Below are positions 32,864 to 39,596 of a stretch of 41,953 bases of DNA, piece by piece (within the stretch, counting starts at the first letter, position 1; each line of letters opens with the position of its first letter). Source of the stretch: an uncultured Lachnospiraceae bacterium (GTDB lineage Bacteria; Bacillota; Clostridia; Lachnospirales; Lachnospiraceae); the NCBI GenBank assembly GCA_900553355.1, contig USDK01000022.1, positions 1 through 41,953 on the forward strand, in the 5' to 3' direction. Below the pieces are notes generated by a model, which did no database searches, was not told the origin of the DNA, and saw only the letters and a program-made list of their open reading frames with translations. A program made the translations under genes and the position numbers.

Positions 32864-33952
32864 ATGAAATTAATTGAATTGGAAATGACCCCGAAAGAAA
32901 GGGCTGCCGCCTATGCAAAAGGGGAAGAAGTGGACAGGATTCCCACCTCTTTGAGCGCCGGAGAAACAGCACCGCCGTTATATGGAATCCCGATTTGCGA
33001 TTATTATTTTTCGGCAGATGCAATGGTGGAAGTAGAAAGCCGTCTTGCAGAAGATTTTCAGGCAGATAATATGGGGATTGGCCTGGGACTCAGGACGCTC
33101 GTTGAAGCGCTGGGAACGGAGCTTGCGTATCCGAAAGATAGTGTGTCCTATATTGTGAAACCGGCATTGGGATCACTGGAGGATGTGGAAAATATGGAAC
33201 TGGTTAATGTGACAAAGGATGGAAGATTTCCTTTGATCATAGAAGCGTTTCAGCGGCTCCAGGAACGTTATGGGCAGGAACGGGTTTTAAGCAGCGGCCT
33301 GGCCGGGCCTTTTACAACGGCGGCAAGTTTGTTTGGCACGGAAAACTTTTTGAAAGCAACAGTACGTAATAAAGAAGGTGTTCATAAACTTCTTCAGTAC
33401 AGTACAGACTGTGTCGTAAAGTGCTGCCAGGATCTTAATCGGATATTGGGGATAAAGTTTATGCTGTCAGAACCGATGGTGTCTAGGAATCTTCTGAGCA
33501 AGAAACAGTTCTGCGAATTTTTTCTTCCCTATTTAAAACAGTCGGTGGAGCGGATGAATCAGTTCCAGGGAAGCACTGGGATTCATATCTGTGGGACGAC
33601 AAAAGATCGATGGGCGGAAGTGGTGGATGCCGGAGTCAGCAGTTTCTGGGTGGACAATTGTGAGAGCCTGAAAGAATTGAAAGAGGCTTATGGAGATCGG
33701 ATTGCTATCAGTGGAAATGTGGTGCCGGTAGATGTGCTTCGAAACGGAACGGCAGAAGATATTGAAGAGAATGTAAAGGCCTGCATAGCTGAGGCCGCGG
33801 ATAATCCGTGCGGATATAATTTATGTCCGGGGTGTACAACTCCAGTGGGAACATCCAAAGATAATATGATTGCGTTTATGAATGCGGCGGCAATTTATGG
33901 AAGGGGAGCAAGAAAGGGGTATGTGCCCAAAGGAATGGGAGAGTATGTGTAA
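32864..33952 (+). CDS. Uroporphyrinogen decarboxylase-family (MtaA-like) methyltransferase
   Basis: A 362-aa protein of the UroD/MtaA family. The zinc motif of corrinoid-dependent methyltransferases is present: HIC near residue 241 and a later cysteine in NLCPGCTTPVGT near 321. The start has MTPKERAAAYAKGEEVDRIP, typical of MtaA-like proteins rather than true UroD. Such enzymes move a methyl group between a corrinoid protein and a thiol or other acceptor. No corrinoid protein gene is nearby. The open frame reaches 32678, but AGGAGG at 32851-32856 fixes the ATG at 32864. Confidence 0.88.
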   Translation: MKLIELEMTPKERAAAYAKGEEVDRIPTSLSAGETAPPLYGIPICDYYFSADAMVEVESRLAEDFQADNMGIGLGLRTLVEALGTELAYPKDSVSYIVKPALGSLEDVENMELVNVTKDGRFPLIIEAFQRLQERYGQERVLSSGLAGPFTTAASLFGTENFLKATVRNKEGVHKLLQYSTDCVVKCCQDLNRILGIKFMLSEPMVSRNLLSKKQFCEFFLPYLKQSVERMNQFQGSTGIHICGTTKDRWAEVVDAGVSSFWVDNCESLKELKEAYGDRIAISGNVVPVDVLRNGTAEDIEENVKACIAEAADNPCGYNLCPGCTTPVGTSKDNMIAFMNAAAIYGRGARKGYVPKGMGEYV

Positions 33953-33957
33953 AAGGG

Positions 33958-33996
33958 AAAGGGGTCTTAAGCTATTTTGCTGCTTTTGACCCCTTT
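33958..33996. terminator. Bidirectional terminator-like hairpin
   Basis: AAAGGGGTC at 33958-33966 pairs with GACCCCTTT at 33988-33996, with an inner AAGC/GCTT pairing. It separates the methyltransferase gene from the convergent catalase remnant. Confidence 0.7.
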
Positions 33997-34012
33997 ATAG
34001 TTGAATAGATCC

Positions 34013-34441
34013 TTATTTGCAATTTCCCCGAAGATCAAATTCCGGGTTTATTGCATAGAAATTCTTGCTGTCCAGATGGTCCTGCACGATCCTTAAGCTT
34101 TCTCCGAATCTTTGATAGTGTACGATTTCTCTTTCGCGGAGGAAACGGATCGGATCGCAGATTTCTGGATCCTTGATCAGACGCAGAATATTGTCATAGG
34201 TAGTGCGGGCTTTCTGTTCTGCTGCCATATCTTCATGAAGATCGGTGATCGGATCGCCTTTTGACTGCAGATACGTAGCCGTCCAGGGAGTTCCGGAGGC
34301 GGCCTGTGGCCAGAGGGCCAGTGTGTGATCCACATAATACTTTTCAAACCCGTATTTTTCTATTTCTTCTGGAGTCAGATCCTTTGTCAGCTGGTAGACA
34401 ATGGCACAGATCATTTCCATATGAGCCAGCTCTTTATCCCG
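34013..34441 (-). pseudogene. cotJC: 3' part of a CotJC-type manganese catalase gene, cut by the integrative element
   Basis: The reading frame, on the minus strand, matches the C-terminal two thirds of CotJC/Mn-catalase spore-coat proteins: KELAHMEMICAIVYQLT, SGTPWTATYLQSKGDPITDL, EDMAAEQKARTTYDNILRLI, REIVHYQRFGESLRIVQDHL, DSKNFYAINPEFD. Several metal-ligand positions are in it, but the N-terminal half with the first glutamate ligand is missing. Homology stops at about 34441, where the element begins, and the frame runs into element DNA. The first in-frame Met (34420) has no proper ribosome binding site. The 5' part should lie past the other end of the element, outside the window. It may be restored on excision. 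Confidence 0.88.
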
Positions 34442-34446
34442 TTTTT
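34436..34446. other. Approximate left attachment junction of the integrative element
   Basis: CotJC similarity ends about here and the recombinase gene ends 27 bases further on. The exact core is not visible because the other junction is outside the window. Confidence 0.5.
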
Positions 34447-34458
34447 GTTGGAAATGAT

Positions 34459-34492
34459 AAAAAGCCCCTAGATACGCGGGATTCGGGGCTTT
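34459..34492 (-). terminator. Terminator of the serine recombinase gene
   Basis: On the minus strand, a GCCCC/GGGGC hairpin (arms 34461-34468 and 34485-34492) is followed by TTTTT. The recombinase stop lies in the hairpin. It blocks read-through into the catalase remnant. Confidence 0.85.
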
Positions 34493-36021
34493 ATGGTCAG
34501 TTCAAACGAGGCTTTTCCGGCCTCTCCCTTCTTATTCCGGGAAGTCTTCCGGTATTCCACACTATCAATCAGTATCTTCAGCGCTTTATTCCGGTCTGAA
34601 ATGTCCAGGGACCAATAACAGCTTAAGAGATCTTTGCAGGCTGGAAGGAAGCCTGTTATATTGGCTTGTATTTTACGCTCTGATTCGAGTTCCTGCTCCA
34701 GGTGGAAGATTCCTGCCTGCGATTCTTCCAGGCGGTCCTGGAGGGATCTGGAGCGTTCCAGGAAGGTTTCTGAATCATAGATCCCCTGTTCCAGAAGGTC
34801 GTACAGACGGGTTTTTTGTTTTTCCAGTGTTTCGTGCTCCTGCCTGGCGGTGGAGAGCAGTGCTTCCAGTTCCGGGATCCGGCTTTCCGGGAGCTCCGCT
34901 GTCAACTCATATCCCTTTACCCAGTCCTGCAGGGCCCGAATCAACTCTCGTTCCACCAGTGCAAGCGGACTCCCGACAGTAGGGCAGTCCTCTGACTTAC
35001 AGATCAGCATATCATATTTCGCGCCATTCTTTATGTCTGGACTTGTGGCCGGGCGGCGCTGCATCCGTTTTCCGCATTCTTTGCATATAATCATGCCGGC
35101 CAGTGGATTTTTCACGCCATATGATTCTGGCAGTTTTGGGGTCCCATGCCCGAGGTAAGACTGGGCTTCTGAAAAGACTGCATGAGATATGAGAGATGGA
35201 TGCCGCCCTTCATATATGGCATAATCATCTGCCCGGGGACGCGTTTTTACAGGCAGTCCATCTTCGATGGCAGGGACCACTTTGCGCCGGCCGATGGCCA
35301 CTTTCCCATCATAGGCCGGATTGCTCAAGATCCCACGAATGGAACTGTCGGTCCATAAATTCCCTTTTCTGGGCTTTATCCCATGTTGATTGAGATACCT
35401 GCGGATGATAGTGATGCCCTTCCGATCAGCACCCGTAAACATAGAGAAGATCATCCGGCCGACAGATGCCTCTGAATCATCAAAGGCAAGGGTCCATCCT
35501 TTTTCATTTTGAATCTTGACCCGTCTGTATCCGTATGGAGCAGCGTTGAACGGCCATTTTCCTTCTTTGGCTGCAGCGTAACGGCCGGCCTGCATCCGAC
35601 GCTTGATGGTTTTGTATTCACGTCTGGACATGAACAGCCCGAACTCAAAATATTCTTCGTCAAACTCGTTTGATGGATCATAGGTCTTCTGCGGTGTGAT
35701 TATGTAAGTGTTGGAATACTGGAAGGCGCGCTGTACGGTCCCCTGGTCAATCGTGTCTCCTCTGGCCAGACGTTCAATCTCCATGACCAGAACGCCGTCC
35801 CAGATTCCGGATTCCACCTCCTTCAGAAGTTTCTGCATCACCGGACGGGCAGCGATCGATTCTCCTGAGACAATTTCCCGGTAAATGTTTCCGATGATCA
35901 GATTCCGCTGTCTGGCCAGGGAGAGAAGAGTGCGTTCATGGCGGGCCAGGGTTTCGCCTTGCCCGGCTTGTTCTGCCTCCAGGTCTTTCCTGGACTTTCG
36001 TAGATAGATACAATACGACAT
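34468..36021 (-). CDS. Large serine recombinase (integrase)
   Basis: A 517-aa site-specific recombinase that would integrate and excise the element. The N-terminal resolvase domain has the catalytic Ser10 in YLRKSRKD and the family VMEIERLARGD region; the recombinase domain follows (about 160-290; RGILSNPAYDGKVAIGRR), then a zinc-ribbon domain with ICKECGKRM and LICKSEDC, and a coiled coil at about 390-450. It ends 27 bases from the cut cotJC gene. AAGGAG precedes the ATG. A solitary CRISPR-like repeat lies in its leader. Confidence 0.96.
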   Translation of the reverse strand: MSYCIYLRKSRKDLEAEQAGQGETLARHERTLLSLARQRNLIIGNIYREIVSGESIAARPVMQKLLKEVESGIWDGVLVMEIERLARGDTIDQGTVQRAFQYSNTYIITPQKTYDPSNEFDEEYFEFGLFMSRREYKTIKRRMQAGRYAAAKEGKWPFNAAPYGYRRVKIQNEKGWTLAFDDSEASVGRMIFSMFTGADRKGITIIRRYLNQHGIKPRKGNLWTDSSIRGILSNPAYDGKVAIGRRKVVPAIEDGLPVKTRPRADDYAIYEGRHPSLISHAVFSEAQSYLGHGTPKLPESYGVKNPLAGMIICKECGKRMQRRPATSPDIKNGAKYDMLICKSEDCPTVGSPLALVERELIRALQDWVKGYELTAELPESRIPELEALLSTARQEHETLEKQKTRLYDLLEQGIYDSETFLERSRSLQDRLEESQAGIFHLEQELESERKIQANITGFLPACKDLLSCYWSLDISDRNKALKILIDSVEYRKTSRNKKGEAGKASFELTIKPRIPRI

Positions 36022-36048
36022 AATATCATCTCCTTATGCATTGTATGC

Positions 36049-36080
36049 GTTTCAATCCACGTCCCATGTACAGGGACGAC
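36049..36080. CRISPR. Solitary type I-C-like CRISPR repeat
   Basis: A 32-base sequence with the features of a type I-C repeat: it starts GTTTCAATCCACG, has a CGTCCC/GGGACG hairpin around ATGTACA, and ends GACGAC. Read on the minus strand it begins GTCGTCCC and ends GGATTGAAAC, the usual I-C orientation. No second repeat is within spacer distance on either side and no cas gene is in the window. It is 28-59 bases upstream of the recombinase start. Confidence 0.75.
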
Positions 36081-36190
36081 GGTACAAAAATAACAGCCAG
36101 CTTGGAACGTGTGTTCCGCTTGCGAAGCTGTTCCGAAGATGATACAATATTTACGGTAGTTATTTTGCATCATCCTACGGGGTGATTCTT

Positions 36191-36218
36191 CCGCCTTGGT
36201 GTTGCAGCACCAGGGCGG
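36191..36218. terminator. Terminator-like hairpin upstream of the antisense RNA promoter
   Basis: CCGCCTTGGTG at 36191-36201 pairs with CACCAGGGCGG at 36208-36218 (one G-U) around a short loop. It abuts the TTGACT promoter box. What it terminates is not clear. Confidence 0.5.
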
Positions 36219-36246
36219 TTGACTTTTAAAGCATATTTGCTATAAT
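36219..36246 (+). promoter_or_regulatory. Promoter of the antisense RNA
   Basis: TTGACT at 36219-36224, a 16-base spacer and TATAAT at 36241-36246. No open frame follows it on this strand, so an RNA is the likely product. Confidence 0.7.
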
Positions 36247-36252
36247 ATACTT

Positions 36253-36360
36253 AACAAGACAACTGGGATAGATGGGTGCACTCCATCCGTCCCGGGCAAT
36301 AATCTAAGAAACTGAAATAGTCGTCCTAAACTTTGCCGAGAGCGGGACGGCTATTTCTTA
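36253..36360 (+). ncRNA. Candidate antisense RNA antitoxin
   Basis: From the promoter at 36219-36246 an RNA of about 105 bases would run to a hairpin at 36314-36357 (arms GAAATAGTCGTCC and GGACGGCTATTTC). It has a second hairpin near 36265-36293. Its 3' end is complementary to the last codons and tail of the small toxin-like gene on the minus strand. The convergent, 3'-overlapping layout is that of Firmicute type I toxin-antitoxin pairs such as TxpA/RatA. Confidence 0.55.
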
Positions 36361-36446
36361 TGTCTGTCATTGAAACTTTTTACAAGAGTGATGATTGCAA
36401 CAATCATTAGTACAAATGTAAATAAGTTATCATATGTAACGTACAT
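36351..36446 (-). CDS. 31-aa holin-like toxin (type I, Hol_Tox-like)
   Basis: A very small gene. It encodes MYVTYDNLFTF, then a hydrophobic stretch VLMIVAIITLV, then the basic end KSFNDRHKK: one membrane helix flanked by a short start and a charged tail, the pattern of putative holin-like toxins (Hol_Tox). The ATG has AAGGAG eight bases upstream. The stop codon lies in the hairpin shared with the antisense RNA. Such peptides damage the membrane when their antisense RNA is lost. Length and layout support the call; toxicity is inference. Confidence 0.7.
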   Translation of the reverse strand: MYVTYDNLFTFVLMIVAIITLVKSFNDRHKK

Positions 36447-36595
36447 AAGCACCACTCCTTCCGCAAGACTCCGGAACGAATGGAAAGCTGTCCCTCCCAG
36501 TTGCCTGGGTAAATATATTATTGTGTACCCCGGCGGCTCCAGAGAGCGCCGGGACGATACTGTTGCTAATATTTCTTTGATTTGTTATTATTGTA

Positions 36596-37012
36596 TTAGG
36601 AATTTAAAACTGCATTTATTATAGAATTTTTATTCCATCCTATCATAATATCAGCATAATCAGATACTATTTTAGGAGTACGCTCTTGTCCCCAGGGTTT
36701 TACCCCGACGATATACTTTCCATAATCGACCGATTTTAGGATTTCATATTCTATCCAATCACTATGCGCCGCATACATTCCAGAAAGGGCAAGAACAATA
36801 GAGGCAGGGGCAATTTGATTATCTATTTCACCTTGTAATTTTTTCTTTCCAACTGCCGAATTTGGATCTACTAAAGGGTCGTGTACGGGAACGGAATAAT
36901 TACTCCAGGTAAGCAGCCCATCTTCTTGGGCTTCATTAAGCCAGTCTACTACTTTGTAGTAGTGGGAAGAGTAGCGCCATGCGTGACTAATAAAAATATG
37001 ATAACGTTTCAT
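36596..37012 (-). CDS. TIR-like (DUF1863/ThsB-type) protein
   Basis: A 138-aa single-domain protein of the MTH538-type TIR-like family used in Thoeris (ThsB) and other immune systems. The start YHIFISHAWRYS is the strand-1 motif; later come APASIVLALSGMYAAHSDWI with EYEI, and YIVGVKPWGQERTPKIV, all typical. ThsB proteins make a cyclic ADP-ribose-type signal from NAD+ after phage infection. AAAGGAG precedes the ATG. It lies downstream of a SLATT-type membrane protein on the same strand, with a small opposite-strand gene between; no ThsA (SIR2-SLOG) gene is in the window. Confidence 0.87.
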   Translation of the reverse strand: MKRYHIFISHAWRYSSHYYKVVDWLNEAQEDGLLTWSNYSVPVHDPLVDPNSAVGKKKLQGEIDNQIAPASIVLALSGMYAAHSDWIEYEILKSVDYGKYIVGVKPWGQERTPKIVSDYADIMIGWNKNSIINAVLNS

Positions 37013-37042
37013 TTTATTCTCCTTTCTTTGCGAGGTGTTATT

Positions 37043-37240
37043 ATGAGTAAAGTTACATTAAAATTTCAAAAAAAACCAGTTATTGTAGAAGCTTATCAGA
37101 CAGATGTTGAAATTATAATTTCAACTTTAGAAGGAGATATGAAAGCTTCTCCGGGAGATTGGATTATAACTGGGGTTGATGGAGAGCAGTATCCATGCAA
37201 ACCAGATATTTTTGAAAGAACATATCAGAGAGTTAATTAG
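37043..37240 (+). CDS. Small phage-type protein
   Basis: A 65-aa protein whose C-terminus, SPGDWIITGVDGEQYPCK then PDIFERTYQ, is a common phage protein pattern of unknown role. Translation starts at an ATG with GAGGTG before it. It is on the opposite strand to its neighbours: its start is 30 bases from that of the TIR gene (diverging) and its last eight bases overlap the end of the SLATT gene. Open frame to the left reaches 36881, but the family start is at 37043. Confidence 0.75.
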   Translation: MSKVTLKFQKKPVIVEAYQTDVEIIISTLEGDMKASPGDWIITGVDGEQYPCKPDIFERTYQRVN

Positions 37241-37685
37241 CTTCCTCGCTGTCATTGGCATTTTCTCTAATTGTATTGATATTTTTCCACTGATTGTTCT
37301 CAGAGGAAATTATGTTTTCAATATTGCGGACAAAAATATTTTCGATAGTCTCATCTTGGTTATTATAAGGGGCGGATCCAGTAAGATACAAATGCTTTTG
37401 ATATCTTAACATTTCGCAGGTGGAGCGGTATTGAATCCAATTTTCGTGATACTTATTCAATTTGGATATCGATTCAATTACGGCAATAACAGCACCAAAT
37501 AAACCTACAATGAAGGCTATACATTTGTGAGAAGCTACATAACCTGATAGTAGCGGTATAAGTGATGCAAGTATAATTTCAGCTTTTTGCAGGCGCTTAT
37601 ACCATTTTTGTGCATCTTTTGATTTTTGATCGTACCAATTGATTTGGTCATCGACTCGTTTTTCTAGATATTCTTTAATATCCAA
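37233..37685 (-). CDS. SLATT/DUF4231 family membrane protein
   Basis: A 150-aa protein with two adjacent membrane helices at about residues 35-51 (AEIILASLIPLLSGYVA) and 55-73 (CIAFIVGLFGAVIAVIESI), an N-terminal helix with WYDQKSKDAQKWYKRLQ and a C-terminal helical segment with the YRSTCEMLRYQKHLYL motif. This is the SLATT/DUF4231 layout. SLATT proteins are predicted pore-forming effectors in conflict systems activated by nucleotides. Translation starts at TTG with GAGGG nearby. The TIR gene follows on the same strand. Confidence 0.82.
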   Translation of the reverse strand: MDIKEYLEKRVDDQINWYDQKSKDAQKWYKRLQKAEIILASLIPLLSGYVASHKCIAFIVGLFGAVIAVIESISKLNKYHENWIQYRSTCEMLRYQKHLYLTGSAPYNNQDETIENIFVRNIENIISSENNQWKNINTIRENANDSEEAN

Positions 37686-37728
37686 AACATCCCTCTCTTC
37701 CTTTCGTATCCTTACACTGAGAAACCTA

Positions 37729-37750
37729 TATAATCGCCTGGGCGGTTATA
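37729..37750. repeat. Inverted repeat after the TPR gene
   Basis: TATAATCGCC and GGCGGTTATA around TG, one mismatch. It lies just after the stop of the minus-strand TPR gene and before the SLATT gene; a weak terminator or an operator. Confidence 0.45.
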
Positions 37751-37759
37751 ACTTAATGA

Positions 37760-38593
37760 TTATTTCTTGTTTTGAATAACATCATAATGGGATGATATAG
37801 CTTGATGCCCTTTTTCAGTTACGTGATTATCATTATCCAGATATCCATTTTCCTGTAAGAACAGTTTTTCCTTTTTAAAATCAATTCCAAACTCATATTC
37901 AAAGTAGACAGGTATTCTTTTCCTATGTATCTTGTCTATCCAATAAAGCATGTATACGTGACCAGGGAGTAGCCCATCTGAAAACCGCGTCATCATAGAC
38001 TTTGGGACAATTGACTGCGAAGGAAATAGTTTCGTTTGATCTATCCAATTTGTGTTTTTTTCGCGATCCTTGGATATAAAAGGTTTTATTGGGTAATCGG
38101 AGTAATACATTTTGTATATTCTATTTCTATATTCCACGCTCGCTTGAATCCTTTGTTCGGTATCGATCACAGAGCCTGGGATATCCTTCCGATTTTTGGT
38201 TCCGGGATTTTCAGATATTACTTTTTCAGATGTTTTACGAGCATCAGAAGAAGGAGATTTCCCCTTTGATAATTCTATCGCTTTTACGAGACGATCATTG
38301 AATTCTTCTATTTTATTGTCTCGATCTGGTCTAGATTTCGAGACATCATTTGTAAACACATCAAGAGCTTTATTTAGCACATCGATTTCTTTGCTAAATT
38401 CTTTTTGTCTTCTATAAATAATAGCAAGGCGCTTATATGGATGGCTCCCATCAAAACGGTGCTCGACGTTGTACTCATATAATATTATTGCGGCGTCTAT
38501 GTTTCCTTCCTTTTCTAATGCTTTCCCGCGTAAATTGTTTTTTACCATGTCTTTTGATGGTTTGTTACTCCTAAATAAATCCCAAAAACCCAT
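37760..38593 (-). CDS. Tetratricopeptide-repeat protein of unknown function
   Basis: A 277-aa soluble protein. The first 90 residues form TPR-like helix pairs (AIILYEYNVEHRFDGSHPYK, RLAIIYRRQKEFSKEIDVL); the middle is a charged linker; the C-terminal 110 residues (RIPVYFEYEFGIDFKKEKLF and HVTEKGHQAI) resemble a winged-helix region found in similar proteins of Firmicute phages and elements. AAAGG precedes the ATG. It lies between the ImmA-like gene and the SLATT gene on the same strand. Role unknown. Confidence 0.75.
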   Translation of the reverse strand: MGFWDLFRSNKPSKDMVKNNLRGKALEKEGNIDAAIILYEYNVEHRFDGSHPYKRLAIIYRRQKEFSKEIDVLNKALDVFTNDVSKSRPDRDNKIEEFNDRLVKAIELSKGKSPSSDARKTSEKVISENPGTKNRKDIPGSVIDTEQRIQASVEYRNRIYKMYYSDYPIKPFISKDREKNTNWIDQTKLFPSQSIVPKSMMTRFSDGLLPGHVYMLYWIDKIHRKRIPVYFEYEFGIDFKKEKLFLQENGYLDNDNHVTEKGHQAISSHYDVIQNKK

Positions 38594-38608
38594 AACTACA
38601 AACCTTTC

Positions 38609-39076
38609 TTATACCATTTTTCCTATTGCCAGGTGCGGAATAAACATGATGTAGTAGCCATCCACAGTAACCCCAACACCGTATTTATCCCGGTATGTCT
38701 CCAGACACTCAGACAAATACTCGTCTGTTACATCCAGATATTCCGCTACTTCAAAGCGATTCTGGCATCCTGCTTCGAAGGCCTTGACCAGACCGGAGAG
38801 ACCGATCAGCTTGTTGTACCCCCATAGTCTGGCCTGCCGTTCTTGCTTCCGGTTGCCGATGTCGGTCATGTCTAAGATATTCCCCACGGTAGTGTGGTGG
38901 TGCCCCAGCTCTTCGGCCAGGACACATGCTTTTTCATTCGATGAGTCAATATCTATGTTAATACCTATCGTCTTATCACAATACAGTCCCTTTATACGCA
39001 GACTGTCAAATCTACAATTAACAATTTCTATACCGTCCTTGCAGGCTTCATCTTCGAGACACTCATAGTTATTCAT
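38609..39076 (-). CDS. ImmA/IrrE family metallopeptidase
   Basis: A 155-aa protein of the ImmA/IrrE family. The active-site region is CVLAEELGHHHTTVGNILD, where the first His of HExxH appears replaced (AEELGHH). The C-terminus has EVAEYLDVTDEYLSECLETY. ImmA peptidases cut CI-like repressors to induce elements. The ATG at 39076 has GGAGG upstream; an in-frame GTG at 39091 overlaps that site. It is adjacent to the XRE repressor on the same strand. Confidence 0.88.
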   Translation of the reverse strand: MNNYECLEDEACKDGIEIVNCRFDSLRIKGLYCDKTIGINIDIDSSNEKACVLAEELGHHHTTVGNILDMTDIGNRKQERQARLWGYNKLIGLSGLVKAFEAGCQNRFEVAEYLDVTDEYLSECLETYRDKYGVGVTVDGYYIMFIPHLAIGKMV

Positions 39077-39120
39077 AGTGCCACCTCCCACTCAAGTATA
39101 TCAAGAAGTGTGTCCGATAA

Positions 39121-39447
39121 TCAGGACTCTCTTCTGCGTTTTTTTACAAAATCTGCAAACTGGCGAATTTCATTAAGTTCTTCTTCTGTATATTCATCAC
39201 CGTCAAAATGAGCAGCAATAGTGTTAAGTGTATAAGTTTTGTCGGAAACCATTTTTTCTAATTCATCGGCACTTATTCCCAATGCATTACAGATCTTACA
39301 AACATTTACATAGCCGGCTTTTTCTGCTCCGCGCTCCAAAATAGCTTTAACAGTTGAATATGGAAGACCCGAAATCTTCACAATATCAGATACTTTCATT
39401 CCTTTTTCTTCCATTAAATTTCTAAGTATTTCAGCTCGTTGTTCCAT
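39121..39447 (-). CDS. XRE family (CI-like) repressor
   Basis: A 108-aa helix-turn-helix regulator. The DNA-binding part is LRNLMEEKGMKVSDIVKISG with LPYSTVKAILERG near residues 10-45. The C-terminal tail is charged and short (EELNEIRQFADFVKKRRR). AAGGAGGG precedes the ATG. It is next to an ImmA-like gene and divergent from a Cro-like gene across an operator region, the standard lysogeny switch arrangement. Confidence 0.9.
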   Translation of the reverse strand: MEQRAEILRNLMEEKGMKVSDIVKISGLPYSTVKAILERGAEKAGYVNVCKICNALGISADELEKMVSDKTYTLNTIAAHFDGDEYTEEELNEIRQFADFVKKRRRES

Positions 39448-39478
39448 AGGTGTGCCCTCCTTGATTTGATATTACAGT

Positions 39479-39585
39479 ATTGCACAATAAAAGTAAATAT
39501 AAAATTGCAAAATTCTGCAAAAATATTGTTGACAATTGCGCAATATTGCAATATAGTATAGTTATGAATTGCGAAATTGCGCAAT
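39479..39585. promoter_or_regulatory. Divergent switch region with ATTGCGCAAT operators
   Basis: Perfect 10-base palindromes ATTGCGCAAT at 39535-39544 and 39576-39585, plus related ATTGCAAT at 39545-39552, ATTGCG at 39568-39573 and ATTGCACAAT at 39479-39488. The plus-strand promoter is TTGACA at 39529-39534, a 17-base spacer, and TATAGT at 39552-39557, so two operators overlap it. Confidence 0.8.
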
Positions 39586-39596
39586 TGGAAGGAGGG

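Noticed and set aside
36022..36180. A CRISPR array next to the integrase
   Set aside because: Only one repeat unit is present; no second repeat at spacer distance and no cas genes, so I report a solitary repeat.
36370..36624. 84-aa open frame on the plus strand
   Set aside because: It lies across the small toxin gene and has no ribosome binding site; the minus-strand toxin explains the region better.
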